From: Acinetobacter lwoffii
Lineage (GTDB): Bacteria; Pseudomonadota; Gammaproteobacteria; Pseudomonadales; Moraxellaceae
Length of the DNA: 64,000 bases
Reading direction: 5' to 3'
NCBI RefSeq assembly: GCF_029024105.1
Contig: NZ_CP118963.1
Span: 1,674,001-1,738,000, forward strand
In this document: positions 41,097-50,273 of the stretch, in pieces
Position numbering within the stretch: the first letter of the stretch is position 1
Layout of the letters: each line of letters starts with the position of its first letter
Position numbers and translations under genes: made by a program
The notes under the pieces: generated by a model
Database searches by the model: none
The model's input: the letters and a program-made list of their open reading frames with translations, nothing else
What the model was told of the DNA's origin: nothing

Positions 41097-42311
41097 ATGG
41101 TTTCAGCGATGAAAATTAAATCTCCTATTATTAAATTGATCATGAGTTGTTTATGTTTAGGTTCAACATATGCAATAGCATCTCCTCCACTTCCCGATAG
41201 CAGCAAAATCCAAGCATCTCATATTTCGGAAAAAATACCGGGTACAATATTATCTATACAAGAACAAAATACTGATCTGTTTACGAATGCCTCACAACGT
41301 TTCTTAATCAATTATCGCAGTCGTGGCACAAAATCCGAGCCCATCGTCACTTCAGGCTATATCTTGTTACCTAAAGGCAAAGTCCCTAAAGATGGATGGC
41401 CTGTTCTGGCTTGGGCGCATGGTACAACTGGCGTTGCTGATACATGTGCACCCTCTGGCGATTATGTGGGTGGGCCAGTCCATGTCTATCAGCAAATCGC
41501 TGCTAAGGCATTGAATGCCTGGCTCGCTCGCGGCTATGCAGTTGTTGCACCTGATTATCAAGGTTTAGGCACTCCGGGCGGTCATCCTTATATGAATGCG
41601 CGAAGCCAGTTGCATACTGTCGTTGATGCTCTACGAGCGATCCACCATTTAAAGCCTTATAACTTTAGTAAAAATTGGTATGTTATGGGTCATAGTCAAG
41701 GAGGTGCAGCATCTCTTAAAGTTGCAGCGTCCGGTCAAAAAGATGCGCCTGAATTTGATCTTCGCGGGGCAATTGCACTGGCGCCAGGCGGTTATCAATA
41801 TGAAGGAATCGCTGAATATGTTGCCAGCAATTCGCAAATCACGACTAATGTCGCCGCATTTTTTCCAATTGTGCTTTTAGGAGCAGAGGCTGCAGATCCG
41901 CTGCTTGCTCCAGCAAATTTAGTGAGCCCAGAAATGGGAGAAATTCTTAATCATGCACGCAGTCGCTGTTTGTCAGAATTACAATCTGACCTAAAACAAG
42001 CACCTAAGACTGTCTTTAAATCAAATGTAAATCTGGCACCTTTGACACATTATTTAAAAGAACAGTCTATTGAGAATATGACACCGACTGTGCCGGTTCT
42101 GCTGGTACAAGGTGAGAAAGATCAACTGGTCGATGATCGTGGTACTTATGCTTACTATCAGCAGGTATGTACGAAGCAGAAATCTATCGCCTTCCATCTA
42201 GTCAAAAATGGAGATCATCGTGATTCCTTAAGACAGAGTGAATTTCTAATTGGAAACTTTATCCATTCAGTTGAACAAGGGAAAGCTTTGAACACCTGCC
42301 CTACAAAATAA
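41097..42311 (+). CDS. Secreted lipase-like alpha/beta hydrolase
   Basis: 404 aa. Signal peptide LIMSCLCLGSTYAIAS. Fold features: VLAWAHGTTG oxyanion loop, GYAVVAPDYQGLGTPG, nucleophile elbow GHSQGG, later VLLVQGEKDQLVDDRGT with acid Asp, and GDHRDS with catalytic His. It fits the secretory lipase (LIP) family, which hydrolyses esters outside the cytoplasm. ATG 41097 has AAGG close before it; an ATG four codons on is possible. Confidence 0.85.
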   Translation: MVSAMKIKSPIIKLIMSCLCLGSTYAIASPPLPDSSKIQASHISEKIPGTILSIQEQNTDLFTNASQRFLINYRSRGTKSEPIVTSGYILLPKGKVPKDGWPVLAWAHGTTGVADTCAPSGDYVGGPVHVYQQIAAKALNAWLARGYAVVAPDYQGLGTPGGHPYMNARSQLHTVVDALRAIHHLKPYNFSKNWYVMGHSQGGAASLKVAASGQKDAPEFDLRGAIALAPGGYQYEGIAEYVASNSQITTNVAAFFPIVLLGAEAADPLLAPANLVSPEMGEILNHARSRCLSELQSDLKQAPKTVFKSNVNLAPLTHYLKEQSIENMTPTVPVLLVQGEKDQLVDDRGTYAYYQQVCTKQKSIAFHLVKNGDHRDSLRQSEFLIGNFIHSVEQGKALNTCPTK

Positions 42312-42537
42312 CCCGGTGAGCTTTTGTATTTAATCATTAAAAACTCAAATATTTTAATCTTCATATTTATAGAATAGTCCTTTAAAGGAGCACTATTCTA
42401 TAAAGAGGATAAACTAATATTAATCCGTATTCTTACTTTCTGTTATAACTATACTTACGATTTCGAATTGTTTTGAGCCCATCATTTTTATACTTTAATT
42501 CTTTAGCAAATAATAATTAGAATGAAAGAGGTTATTT

Positions 42538-43173
42538 ATGTGCTCGAACTATGAATTTCCCTCAAAAAAACGTCTTTCCTTATTAGATATTCATGAAGAG
42601 CAACTCGAACTGGGCATGAAAACACATGTTTATCCTTTAGCGCCAGCCCCAATCATTATGCGCGGTGCTGATGATTTTGAGCTGGATATCGCACGTTTCG
42701 GACTGATTCCAGCCTGGGCGAAAGAATTGAAATATGGCCGGCATACCTATAATGCACGGACTGAAACAGTGGCATCCAAACCGAGTTTCCGACATGCCTG
42801 GAAAAACAACCAGTTTGCTTTGGTACCCGTCGATACATTCTATGAACCTAAATATATAGACGGTAAATCGCACTGGTTTGGCATTTCACGTGAAGATGGC
42901 AATCCTTTTACCGTGGCGGCGATTTATGATGACGCACACATTGATGGTGAGAAAATCAGATCATTTTCGATGCTGACCATAAATTCAGATCAACATCCCT
43001 TTATGAAACAGTTTCATGACCCGAATGACGAAAAACGCTCGATTATTGTGATTCCGGAAGAATCACGACATGACTGGTTGCACTGCGATCATGAACAAGC
43101 CCATGAATTTTTCTTTGAAATGAAAGATGAGTTTATTGCAAAGCCTAGAGATCAAGGTTTATCGGGAAATTAA
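42538..43173 (+). CDS. SRAP protein (YedK/HMCES), abasic-site shield
   Basis: 211 aa. Catalytic Cys2 directly after Met (MCSNYEF), NARTETVASKPSFRHAW, the Glu in PVDTFYEPK and the His region INSDQHPFMKQFHD are all present. SRAP proteins form a thiazolidine crosslink with abasic sites in single-stranded DNA and protect the fork. Cytoplasmic; single gene. Confidence 0.93.
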   Translation: MCSNYEFPSKKRLSLLDIHEEQLELGMKTHVYPLAPAPIIMRGADDFELDIARFGLIPAWAKELKYGRHTYNARTETVASKPSFRHAWKNNQFALVPVDTFYEPKYIDGKSHWFGISREDGNPFTVAAIYDDAHIDGEKIRSFSMLTINSDQHPFMKQFHDPNDEKRSIIVIPEESRHDWLHCDHEQAHEFFFEMKDEFIAKPRDQGLSGN

Positions 43174-43174
43174 A

Positions 43175-43198
43175 AAGCCCTAAACCAAGTTAGGGCTT
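43175..43198 (-). terminator. Terminator between SRAP gene and opposing small gene
   Basis: AAGCCCTAA and TTAGGGCTT form a 9-bp stem; the T run is on the minus-strand side (TTTTTAA), so it mainly serves the gene at 43215. Confidence 0.75.
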
Positions 43199-43214
43199 CG
43201 TCCATGTGAAAAAG

Positions 43215-43361
43215 CTATTTTTGCTCTCTCAATGGATTTTCGGGTTCTGCATTGGGTTTTTTCTCTGGTTTGACATGCTTATAAGATGCCTGATTACCCT
43301 TGTCGTCATTCGATTCTTTATGCGGATTTGATTCTTGCTCTTGCTCTGGCTTATTTGTCAT
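43215..43361 (-). CDS. Small hydrophilic protein
   Basis: 48 aa from ATG 43361, chosen for the AAGGAG six bases upstream. Almost wholly charged or polar (Glu, Lys, Asn, Pro), so probably disordered. Its ending NAEPENPLREQK recalls small stress-type proteins; function unknown. Confidence 0.6.
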   Translation of the reverse strand: MTNKPEQEQESNPHKESNDDKGNQASYKHVKPEKKPNAEPENPLREQK

Positions 43362-43523
43362 ATGCATCTCCTTCATATATCTATTAAGAGATAAATATGA
43401 CATCTACTGCTAAACATCAATGTTATTTATGTTGCACATTCAGTTTTCTAAAAAGACAAATTTTCCTTGAAGTATTCTTTTACATTTCACAAACCCTAAA
43501 GTCCATCTGAGCAAATAAGCTGT

Positions 43524-43751
43524 TCAGCCTGATCGTAGATGGTACAGCAAAGAATATGAATTCGCGTGCGAGCCGATATCGAATACATGAAATTTTCTAA
43601 GCTTATCCACTGCCGGAAAAAGTCTTTTCATTTCAGTAAAATCTTTAGGATGATTGGCCTTAATCATTCGATGCCAACCAGCTAATGCAGTTTCAGCCTG
43701 TGGCCTCTTTTGAATTGCTTCAAGAATTCGAGCATGGGTGATCACACGCAT
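43524..43751 (-). pseudogene. higB-like mRNA interferase toxin, truncated
   Basis: The first ~60 residues (MRVITHARILEAIQKRPQAE, then KANHPKDFTEMKRLFPAVDK and KFHVFDIG) match the HigB toxin family. The usual C-terminus with KYRLIA... and YIRHVLTH is missing; a frame shift after FDIGS gives TRIHILCCTIYDQ in another frame and then a stop. No HigA antitoxin gene is next to it. Likely a dead remnant. Confidence 0.6.
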
Positions 43752-43880
43752 AAATTTTATTGTATTCCAGTTCTAAGCAGCTAAGAATTTATCAAAACGT
43801 AATCCTATTGAAATGATTCTTTTATAAAGTATTCCTTGTGAGAAATTATGTTTAGATCCAAAAATTTCATCAGTAAAGAA

Positions 43881-43910
43881 AAACCCCGCCAACTGATGAT
43901 TGAACGGGGA
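43881..43910 (-). terminator. Terminator after the 37-residue protein gene
   Basis: Minus strand CCCCG ... CGGGG followed by TTTTTC, about 36 bases beyond the stop at 43946. Confidence 0.65.
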
Positions 43911-43945
43911 TTGATCTTCATTAAGATGTCTGATGATTTGGCACA

Positions 43946-44059
43946 TTATTCAATATTTTTCAAGCAATCACGACACTGTTTGACCTCATCATGGTCACAC
44001 GTGTAGTTAATTTCAGTCGCACCATGAAGACCAAATAAACAAAATATAAATTGCATCAT
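43946..44059 (-). CDS. 37-residue Cys-containing small protein
   Basis: Read directly on the minus strand: MMQFIFCLFGLHGATEINY then TCDHDEVKQCRDCLKN and stop. AGGAGAAAAAC stands right before the ATG, and a terminator follows. Hydrophobic start, then a CDHD...C-x2-C part that could bind metal. Function unknown. Confidence 0.6.
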   Translation of the reverse strand: MMQFIFCLFGLHGATEINYTCDHDEVKQCRDCLKNIE

Positions 44060-44214
44060 GTTTTTCTCCTAAGTGTAAAAAGCTCAATCTAGGATCAAGC
44101 TTTATTGCTTTAAATATAGAATGATTCAATATAAAATGATTGGATCAGCGATCTAGAACAACTTCAGTACTCAGCTCTGTTGTTTAGCCTTTCAGTAAAA
44201 TTGAAGCTTTTGGG

Positions 44215-44376
44215 CTAAGTTTGTACAGGCTCTTCAGCTTGAGTCGCCTGATCTTTTTTACAATGATCACTTTTACAATGCTTGCTGCTCATCATCTGAC
44301 ACATTTTCTCTTTGCAAGATTTAAAACAACAGCCAACCATTACGCCCATGCCAAATGCGCATATACATCTCATCAT
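44215..44376 (-). CDS. 53-residue Cys/Met/His-rich small protein
   Basis: Read directly on the minus strand: MMRCICAFGMGVMVGCCF then CKEKMCQMMSSKHCKSDHC and an acidic tail ending EEPVQT. Eight Cys, two His and eight Met in 53 residues suggest a metal-binding (copper-type) peptide, with a short hydrophobic N-terminus. AGGA is seven bases before the start. A frame on the other strand (44221-44493) is its shadow. Function is inference. Confidence 0.6.
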   Translation of the reverse strand: MMRCICAFGMGVMVGCCFKSCKEKMCQMMSSKHCKSDHCKKDQATQAEEPVQT

Positions 44377-44967
44377 AGCTTTGTCCTGTCTTTTCGTGAA
44401 AAGAGATATATAAATAACATCTATTCATGTATCTCTCCTGAGGGAATTTTCAGGCTTTATGTTGTGTATGAAAACTTATGTGAAAGAGAATGAGCAAAAA
44501 ATACAATCAGCAAAGAAAAAACCAGATTTAAGACGGAAAAGAAAAAGCCTGTTTAACTCTCCTAAATTAAACAGGCCCTATAATGTGCTGATTTTTAATT
44601 ATTTTCATTAAGTTCTTAGAATGACGCCAAGATATCACTAGCCATGCAGCCAATCTGTGTAGGATATATAGATGCAATGTTTCAAAATATGAAAAAACCA
44701 TTACTTTTGTTAATTAAATGACTGTAATTTATCCAAAAATCTTTTTAATGGGCAAATAAGACGATTAAATAACCAAAACCCAAAAAGAATTGCTAAACCT
44801 ATAAATGAGAATAGGTTAATTCAGATTTGTAGGAGAAAATTCCTTATTTCAGTCAATATCGGATGTTATGAATGTTCAATGTCTCATAAAGTTTATAGAT
44901 CCCTGCTTTCTTTTTAGTCATTTCTCTCTATAATTTTTCATATGAGCAATAACAATATTTTGGCAGC
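44377..44967. other. 591-bp AT-rich stretch without a called gene
   Basis: Contains a minus-strand terminator (44542-44576). A minus-strand frame around 44720-44830 reads IGLAILFGFWLFNRLICPLK, a membrane helix with a basic end, but has no start codon or ribosome-binding site, so it may be a gene remnant or a mini-gene with an unusual start. Confidence 0.35.
44542..44576 (-). terminator. Orphan rho-independent terminator
   Basis: Minus strand GCCTGTTTAA ... TTAAACAGGC followed by TTTTTCTTTT. No clear gene is upstream of it on that strand, which hints that something in 44580-44960 is or was transcribed. Confidence 0.7.
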
Positions 44968-45309
44968 ATGAAAAATCGCATACTAATTACTTTATTGATG
45001 AGTCTGGCAATAAGCGGCTGCCAAAAACAGCAAGCAGAGAGTGCAGCAGAAGCTGATGCAAACATTAAAGTGCAGTTTGAACAATCAGATAATCAACTGA
45101 GTGCTTATCTGGACAAACTTGACTCTTCAACAATTAGTCTGGAAGAAAGAACACGTATCCTGTGTGAACAATATCCTAAAGAATATAAAAATAACTATAT
45201 GCCTGCCTTGCTAAAACTTGCACCCAAGGAATATACAGAAAAAGAGTTGCTCACCGACCTAGACAATGCCTTGAATTTCTACAAGCTAAAAGCCAATATT
45301 CAGTGTTAA
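44968..45309 (+). CDS. Small lipoprotein
   Basis: 113 aa. Signal II peptide with lipobox LAISGC (Cys18). The mature part is acidic and helical with two more Cys (ILCEQYPKEY and the last residue). No family recognised. Followed by a clean terminator. Confidence 0.75.
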   Translation: MKNRILITLLMSLAISGCQKQQAESAAEADANIKVQFEQSDNQLSAYLDKLDSSTISLEERTRILCEQYPKEYKNNYMPALLKLAPKEYTEKELLTDLDNALNFYKLKANIQC

Positions 45310-45345
45310 TAAATACTTAGTCTAATCGTGCAATGAAATATAAAA

Positions 45346-45372
45346 AACCGCCTGATTCAGGCGGTTTTTTTA
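45346..45372 (+). terminator. Rho-independent terminator after lipoprotein gene
   Basis: AACCGCCTGA - T - TCAGGCGGTT followed by TTTTT. Confidence 0.85.
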
Positions 45373-45412
45373 TGAAGAGCGTAAGTCTTAAACAGAATTA
45401 ACACTGCGGTTT

Positions 45413-45643
45413 TCACTGATCTTGTTGCTGTTGGTTACTGTTTTGCTGTGGCTGTTGTTGCTGTTGGCCTTGCTGGTTTTGTTGCTGATTGCGCTGCGGC
45501 TGCTGTTGTTGCTGGTTATTTTGTTGCTGATTTGGGTTTTGCTGGTTGTTTTGTTGACGCTGCTGATCTTGATTGCGTTGTTGATTTTGCTGTTGCTGTT
45601 GTTGCTGCTGTTTCTGTTGGTCTTGCTGTTGATTATTAGCCAT
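45413..45643 (-). CDS. Gln/Asn-rich low-complexity protein
   Basis: 76 aa of which the great majority are Gln and Asn, with a few Arg, Pro, Asp and Lys (start MANNQQQDQQKQ). GGAATACCACC lies before the ATG. Similar small Q-rich proteins occur in other Acinetobacter as far as I recall. It should be disordered and prion-like in composition. The opposite strand gives Leu/Val-rich frames that are only shadows. Function unknown. Confidence 0.65.
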   Translation of the reverse strand: MANNQQQDQQKQQQQQQQQNQQRNQDQQRQQNNQQNPNQQQNNQQQQQPQRNQQQNQQGQQQQQPQQNSNQQQQDQ

Positions 45644-46265
45644 GGTGGTATTCCTTACTATTTGCTTTAAATTAAAAGCCGATAGGTTTCGACTTAATAT
45701 CTACTCTACGCATTTTTCAGATTTCGCCAACCTTTAACCTGTTACAGATTAATTCAATGTAAAAAATAGTAAGATAAGTACTTGAAGTGGAGATTAATGC
45801 GCAACATAAATTACCTGATATAATGCAACAGAAACATAATGAAAGACTTTATAGGTCAAAAATTTATTATCCAATAAAAGGAATAACTTAAGTCCTATTT
45901 CATATATAGGAAAATTTTTAATAAAATTTAAAAAGCGTTATTAAACAGAACCACTTAATAACTATACTATTGATATTTATAAATATATACAAATAAATCT
46001 AAATCTTCTATATTTTTAAAAAATTAAATAAAACATTAAAAATACAATTCTTTTTGAATATTATTAACTGTGAAGAAATACGATACTTAACATGACCTCA
46101 CCAATAAAACTTAAGCTGTTTCGAATTTACCTTGACTTTAATTCAAATATTTTTACTTATTATTTTGGTATAAACTTAGATCAAATCATTGTTTGTAATT
46201 ATATTTATTAATCTATTTATAATAAATAAGCCCCTTTAAAAGAGGCTTATTCTATTCAGTTTTTA
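45644..46265. other. 622-bp AT-rich stretch, no gene seen
   Basis: Very AT-rich, no frame with a start, ribosome-binding site and coding character. It ends in a hairpin (AATAAGCC/GGCTTATT, 46225-46251) that may terminate the small minus-strand gene beside it. Confidence 0.45.
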
Positions 46266-46496
46266 TTAGATATTGACTACTTTGACGATAATCGTTTGAG
46301 TATCTTCCTGCTCTTCGGCCAGATACAAACGTTTAAGCTCTTTGCTTTTCACTTTGAACTGCAAATTCTGATAAGAAATTGTGCTTGGTATCTGATCAAA
46401 ATATTGACCATCAGCGTCAATTTCTTCCTGAAATAATGGTGTACCCAATTGATAGTCAAGACTTTTTAAGACTACATATTTTACTGTGGTTTTCAT
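46266..46496 (-). CDS. Hypothetical protein
   Basis: 76 aa, mixed alpha/beta (KTTVKYVVLKSLDYQLGTPL at the start; TIIVKVVNI at the end). No signal peptide or domain recognised. Stands alone; probably an Acinetobacter-specific protein. Confidence 0.6.
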   Translation of the reverse strand: MKTTVKYVVLKSLDYQLGTPLFQEEIDADGQYFDQIPSTISYQNLQFKVKSKELKRLYLAEEQEDTQTIIVKVVNI

Positions 46497-46748
46497 TCCA
46501 ACACCCTACTTTCACTAAGCACTTTATTTTTATTTTTACCACTGTTCCGCCTGAGAAGAAACCTCTATTTTTGAAAATAGCCCAAACTTTAACCACTCAG
46601 ATTTGCGATCAGGTCAACATGAAATTACACTGATCTATGAAAAAAATTTTAACTTTCATAAAAATATAAATATACTTGGAGTTGATCGACAGGAAAAAAT
46701 CTGCCTAGATTGATCTAAAATCACTCCCACAAAGAAAATATAGAGACT

Positions 46749-47225
46749 ATGATAAAAACCTGTTGCGGCTTACTCGAAGAGAAAAACATAAAAATTGCCT
46801 TTATCGAAAGCGCAAGTTCTGGATATCTCAGTAGCCAGTTCTCCATTTGTAAAGGAGAAGGTGCCGAAATTCTGATTGGTGGTTTGATCTGCTACGATGT
46901 AAGTGTCAAGACTTCAGTATTGGGCATTTCCAAGAATCTGATCAATAGTCATACTGCGGAATCTATGCCGGTAACGGTTGCTCTGGCGGAAGCAGGTAAA
47001 AAAATGTTCCGTGATGCTGACTGGATTATTGCCTGTACAGGATTGCTTAAACCAGGTGGTAGCGCGACACCAGAGAAACCGGAAGGGACTTTTTTTGTGG
47101 CCATTAATGATGGCACGCAAATCCATCAGTTCCAGTATTATCTCAAAGGCTCGCCACTTGAACGCCTCAACAAACTGTCCGCTGTGGTTGCACATGACAT
47201 GATCAATCTGTTGAATAACAGCTAA
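46749..47225 (+). CDS. CinA-C/PncC-type nicotinamide-nucleotide amidase
   Basis: 158 aa, the size of stand-alone CinA C-terminal proteins. Pattern: KIAFIESASSGYLSSQFS with the catalytic Ser in the ESASSG segment, then GGLICYDVSVKTSVLGI, HTAESMPVTVALAEAGKKMF and ACTGLLKPGGSATPEKPEG. The family deamidates nicotinamide mononucleotide to NaMN in pyridine salvage. Slightly divergent from the usual SAES start, so activity is probable but not sure. Confidence 0.8.
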   Translation: MIKTCCGLLEEKNIKIAFIESASSGYLSSQFSICKGEGAEILIGGLICYDVSVKTSVLGISKNLINSHTAESMPVTVALAEAGKKMFRDADWIIACTGLLKPGGSATPEKPEGTFFVAINDGTQIHQFQYYLKGSPLERLNKLSAVVAHDMINLLNNS

Positions 47226-47327
47226 GCTTTCAAAGTTACTGTATAGCCTGAATAAGCTTCATTATTTCTACCGTATTTTAAGATAGATTGGCATGATCAG
47301 ATGCCAATCTATTTTTTTGAGGGTGGA

Positions 47328-47948
47328 ATGACCATGAATATTAAAACTGCACTGCTCCTGCTCCCTCTGAGCTTGCCCACTCTGGCTTTCGCTACCGTAG
47401 GCGGTCCACAAAATATTGAAGTTCTAGGCTATGAAGTCAAAGAACAGAAGCTTTATATCATGCGTCACTATCTTGATGGTCGTGGACGCTTGCCTCAACT
47501 ATATTATTATAATTTTAAATCCCAAAAACCAAATCAACTGGTTCAGGTCAATTCCTTATATATCAATCCTAAAACCAAGCGCATCGATTATGATCAAGAC
47601 AGTCGCAAGTTTGATCAGGACATTGCCAAAATCAAAAAACGTTTAGTTCCATTAAATCCAATTCAAAAATCAAAACCACAGCTTAAGGTGTTAAAGACAA
47701 AAAAAGGTAGCGCGCCTGCCTGGCATGACCCTCAGGAAAAAGTGCCAAAATGGACCTATCAATATCAAGTGAAATCTGGCTTACAAAAAAGCGCGGTTCA
47801 GCAAGCGGTTAGTTATCAGCAAGGCTTGAAAATTAGCCAGGCCTATAAAGTTCCGAGACAAAATAAAACTCTGGTAATAGTAAAGTATCTGGGTATTCCT
47901 TTTGAAACAGGTTATAGCATTGAAGATCCGGCACTGTTAAGCCGATAA
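47328..47948 (+). CDS. Exported hypothetical protein
   Basis: 206 aa from ATG 47328 with GAGGGTGGA before it. Signal peptide TALLLLPLSLPTLAFA. The mature part is basic, Tyr- and Lys-rich (LPQLYYYNFKSQKPNQL). No family recognised; periplasmic by signal. Confidence 0.7.
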   Translation: MTMNIKTALLLLPLSLPTLAFATVGGPQNIEVLGYEVKEQKLYIMRHYLDGRGRLPQLYYYNFKSQKPNQLVQVNSLYINPKTKRIDYDQDSRKFDQDIAKIKKRLVPLNPIQKSKPQLKVLKTKKGSAPAWHDPQEKVPKWTYQYQVKSGLQKSAVQQAVSYQQGLKISQAYKVPRQNKTLVIVKYLGIPFETGYSIEDPALLSR

Positions 47949-47960
47949 CGAAACCGATAA

Positions 47961-47990
47961 AAAATAAGGTCTCAATTGAGACCTTATTTT
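47961..47990. terminator. Bidirectional terminator
   Basis: Perfect palindrome AAATAAGGTCTCAA/TTGAGACCTTATTT followed by T run; serves the exported protein gene (+) and probably prpC (-). Confidence 0.88.
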
Positions 47991-48014
47991 TTTTATTTTT
48001 ACTACAGAAACAGA

Positions 48015-49154
48015 TTAAGCCGCAGTAGAACGCTCAGCGATTGGCACTACTTTACGCAACTCTGGCCCAGTGTAATCCGCGCTTGGACGGATAATACGAT
48101 TGTCTGCACGTTGTTCCATCACATGTGCGGCCCAGCCTGTCACACGCGACATAACAAAGATCGGGGTAAACAGCTTGGTTGGAATGCCCATAAAATGATA
48201 GGCAGATGCATGGAAGAAATCCGCATTACAGAATAATTTCTTCTCACGCCACATGACTTCTTCACAGCGTACCGAGACTGGATAAAGTACCGTATCACCG
48301 ACATCTTTGGCCAAACGCTCAGACCAGACTTTAATAATGCCATTACGCGGATCATTGTCCTTATAGATCGCATGACCGAAGCCCATGATTTTTTCTTTAC
48401 GTTCCAGCATGCCCAGCATTTCACGTTCAGCTTCTTCAGGCGACTTCCAGTTTTCAATCATGTCCATCGCAGCTTCGTTGGCACCGCCATGTAGAGGGCC
48501 ACGCAAGGAACCGATTGCACCGGTAATACAAGAGTGCATATCGGACAGCGTTGATGCACACACACGAGCGGTAAAAGTTGAAGCGTTGAATTCATGCTCT
48601 GCATACAGAATCAAGGAAACATTCATCACCTGTTCATGTAATTCATTTGGCTTTTCGCCATGCAGTAGATTCAGGAACTGCGCACCGATTGAATCATCAT
48701 CGGTATTTTCTTCAATACGCACGCCGTCATGGCTATAACGATACCAGTAACAGATCATTGCCGGCAAAGTTGCCAAAATACGGTCTGCGATATCCTGTTG
48801 CTGCTCAAAAGATTGCTCAGTTTCAAGATTGCCCAGCATGGAAACGCCAGTACGCATCACATCCATTGGATGTGAGTCGGCAGGAATACGCTCAAGGACT
48901 TCTTTTAATGCCTGAGGTAAAGTGCGTAAGGATTTCAGTTTGGCTTTGTAGGCTGCCAATTGCTCTGATGTCGGCAATTCTCCGAAGAAAATCAGGTAAG
49001 CGACTTCTTCAAACTGGCAATGTTCAGCCAGATCCTGTACGTCATAACCGCGATAGGTCAGGCCTGCGCCACTTTTGCCTACTGTTGAAAGTGAGGTTTT
49101 ACCTGCCACTTGTCCGCGCAATCCTGCGCCAGTGAGTACTTTTCCTTCAGCCAT
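48015..49154 (-). CDS. prpC: 2-methylcitrate synthase
   Basis: 379 aa. Citrate-synthase fold with GLTYRGYDVQDLAEHC, SLRGPLHGGANEAAMDMIE (His), GFGHAIYKDNDPRNGIIK (His) and FHASAYHFMGIPTKLFTPIF (Asp region shifted). Together with the adjacent prpB this makes it the propionate enzyme: condenses propionyl-CoA and oxaloacetate. It starts four bases after prpB. No methylcitrate dehydratase gene follows. Confidence 0.93.
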   Translation of the reverse strand: MAEGKVLTGAGLRGQVAGKTSLSTVGKSGAGLTYRGYDVQDLAEHCQFEEVAYLIFFGELPTSEQLAAYKAKLKSLRTLPQALKEVLERIPADSHPMDVMRTGVSMLGNLETEQSFEQQQDIADRILATLPAMICYWYRYSHDGVRIEENTDDDSIGAQFLNLLHGEKPNELHEQVMNVSLILYAEHEFNASTFTARVCASTLSDMHSCITGAIGSLRGPLHGGANEAAMDMIENWKSPEEAEREMLGMLERKEKIMGFGHAIYKDNDPRNGIIKVWSERLAKDVGDTVLYPVSVRCEEVMWREKKLFCNADFFHASAYHFMGIPTKLFTPIFVMSRVTGWAAHVMEQRADNRIIRPSADYTGPELRKVVPIAERSTAA

Positions 49155-49158
49155 TTTT

Positions 49159-50043
49159 TTAATTCTCCTGTTTAAACAGTTTATCTAATGTGTCTTCGAA
49201 GCTGTGATAATCTAAAAATTCGTAGAGTTCTTTTCGTTGTTGCATGATATCCAGCACATTTACCTGAGTACCATGTTCGCGCACCGAACGCATCACTTCA
49301 AGTGCGGCTTTTTGCATTGCACGTGTCGCTGACAATGGATACAGCACCATGCCAATGCCCTGCTCAGCCAATTCATCTACCGTATAATACGGCGTATCAC
49401 CAAATTCGGTAATATTCGCCAGGACTGGCACACCGACCGCATCACATACTGTACGGTACATGGTGATATCAGTCATCGCTTCAGCAAAAATCGCATCTGC
49501 GCCCGCTTCAACACAGGCAGAAGCACGGTCAATCACGGCTTGCAGGCCTTCTTTTTGTAGCGCATCGGTACGCGCCATCACCACGAAGTTTGAATCGGTT
49601 TTCGCATCTACAGCAGCTTTGATACGATCGACCATTTCCTGTTGCGATACGATTTCTTTATTTGGACGATGACCACAACGCTTCTGTGCAACCTGATCTT
49701 CAATATGAACCGCAGCGGCTCCTGCTGCAATCATCTGTTTGATCGTTCGGGCAATATTTAATGCGCCGCCCCAACCGGTATCAATATCAACCAGTAAAGG
49801 TGTATCCACACGTTCAGTGATCCGGCGTACATCTTCAAGAACATTATCCAGGCTGGTCATGCCCAGGTCAGGCAAACCATAAGAATAATTCGCGACACCC
49901 GCACCTGATAAATAAATGGCTTTATAACCGACCTGTTTGGCCATCATGGCAGCATAGGCATTTACCGTGCCCATAATTTGCAATGGTTTCTCGACTTCAA
50001 GCGCTTGTCTAAATCTTAAACCTGCAGACATTTGTTCTGTCAT
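49159..50043 (-). CDS. prpB: 2-methylisocitrate lyase
   Basis: 294 aa. Signature KRCGHRPNKEI with the active Cys, LVDIDTGWGGALNIARTIKQ metal site, VVMARTDALQKEG, ADAIFAEAMTDI and PVLANITEFG. Splits 2-methylisocitrate to pyruvate and succinate. First gene of the prpB-prpC operon; divergent from the TetR gene. Confidence 0.95.
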   Translation of the reverse strand: MTEQMSAGLRFRQALEVEKPLQIMGTVNAYAAMMAKQVGYKAIYLSGAGVANYSYGLPDLGMTSLDNVLEDVRRITERVDTPLLVDIDTGWGGALNIARTIKQMIAAGAAAVHIEDQVAQKRCGHRPNKEIVSQQEMVDRIKAAVDAKTDSNFVVMARTDALQKEGLQAVIDRASACVEAGADAIFAEAMTDITMYRTVCDAVGVPVLANITEFGDTPYYTVDELAEQGIGMVLYPLSATRAMQKAALEVMRSVREHGTQVNVLDIMQQRKELYEFLDYHSFEDTLDKLFKQEN

Positions 50044-50273
50044 CTTCCTTTTCCACAGTCTTGGCTATAATTATTGAAATTCGAGTATACTCATTTGGCT
50101 TGCTCATTCCATAACCCGATAGAACAAATACTCTAAAACTTTAGTCAAATTTTTAAGTTTTGCTTTACCTAATTAGCAAATAGCGCACTTATCTGGCGCA
50201 ATTATGAAATATGTGCATATATTTGCTATGATGGCGTTTCAATCTTTATTGTCATGTTGATGTACGATCTCCT

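Noticed and set aside
44221..44493. 90-codon + strand frame
   Set aside because: Antisense to the 53-residue Cys-rich gene, which has a ribosome-binding site; the + frame has none and its residues look like a shadow translation.
45422..45670. Leu/Val-rich + strand frames resembling membrane proteins
   Set aside because: They are the complement of the CAA/CAG (Gln) tract; hydrophobicity is an artefact of the opposite strand.
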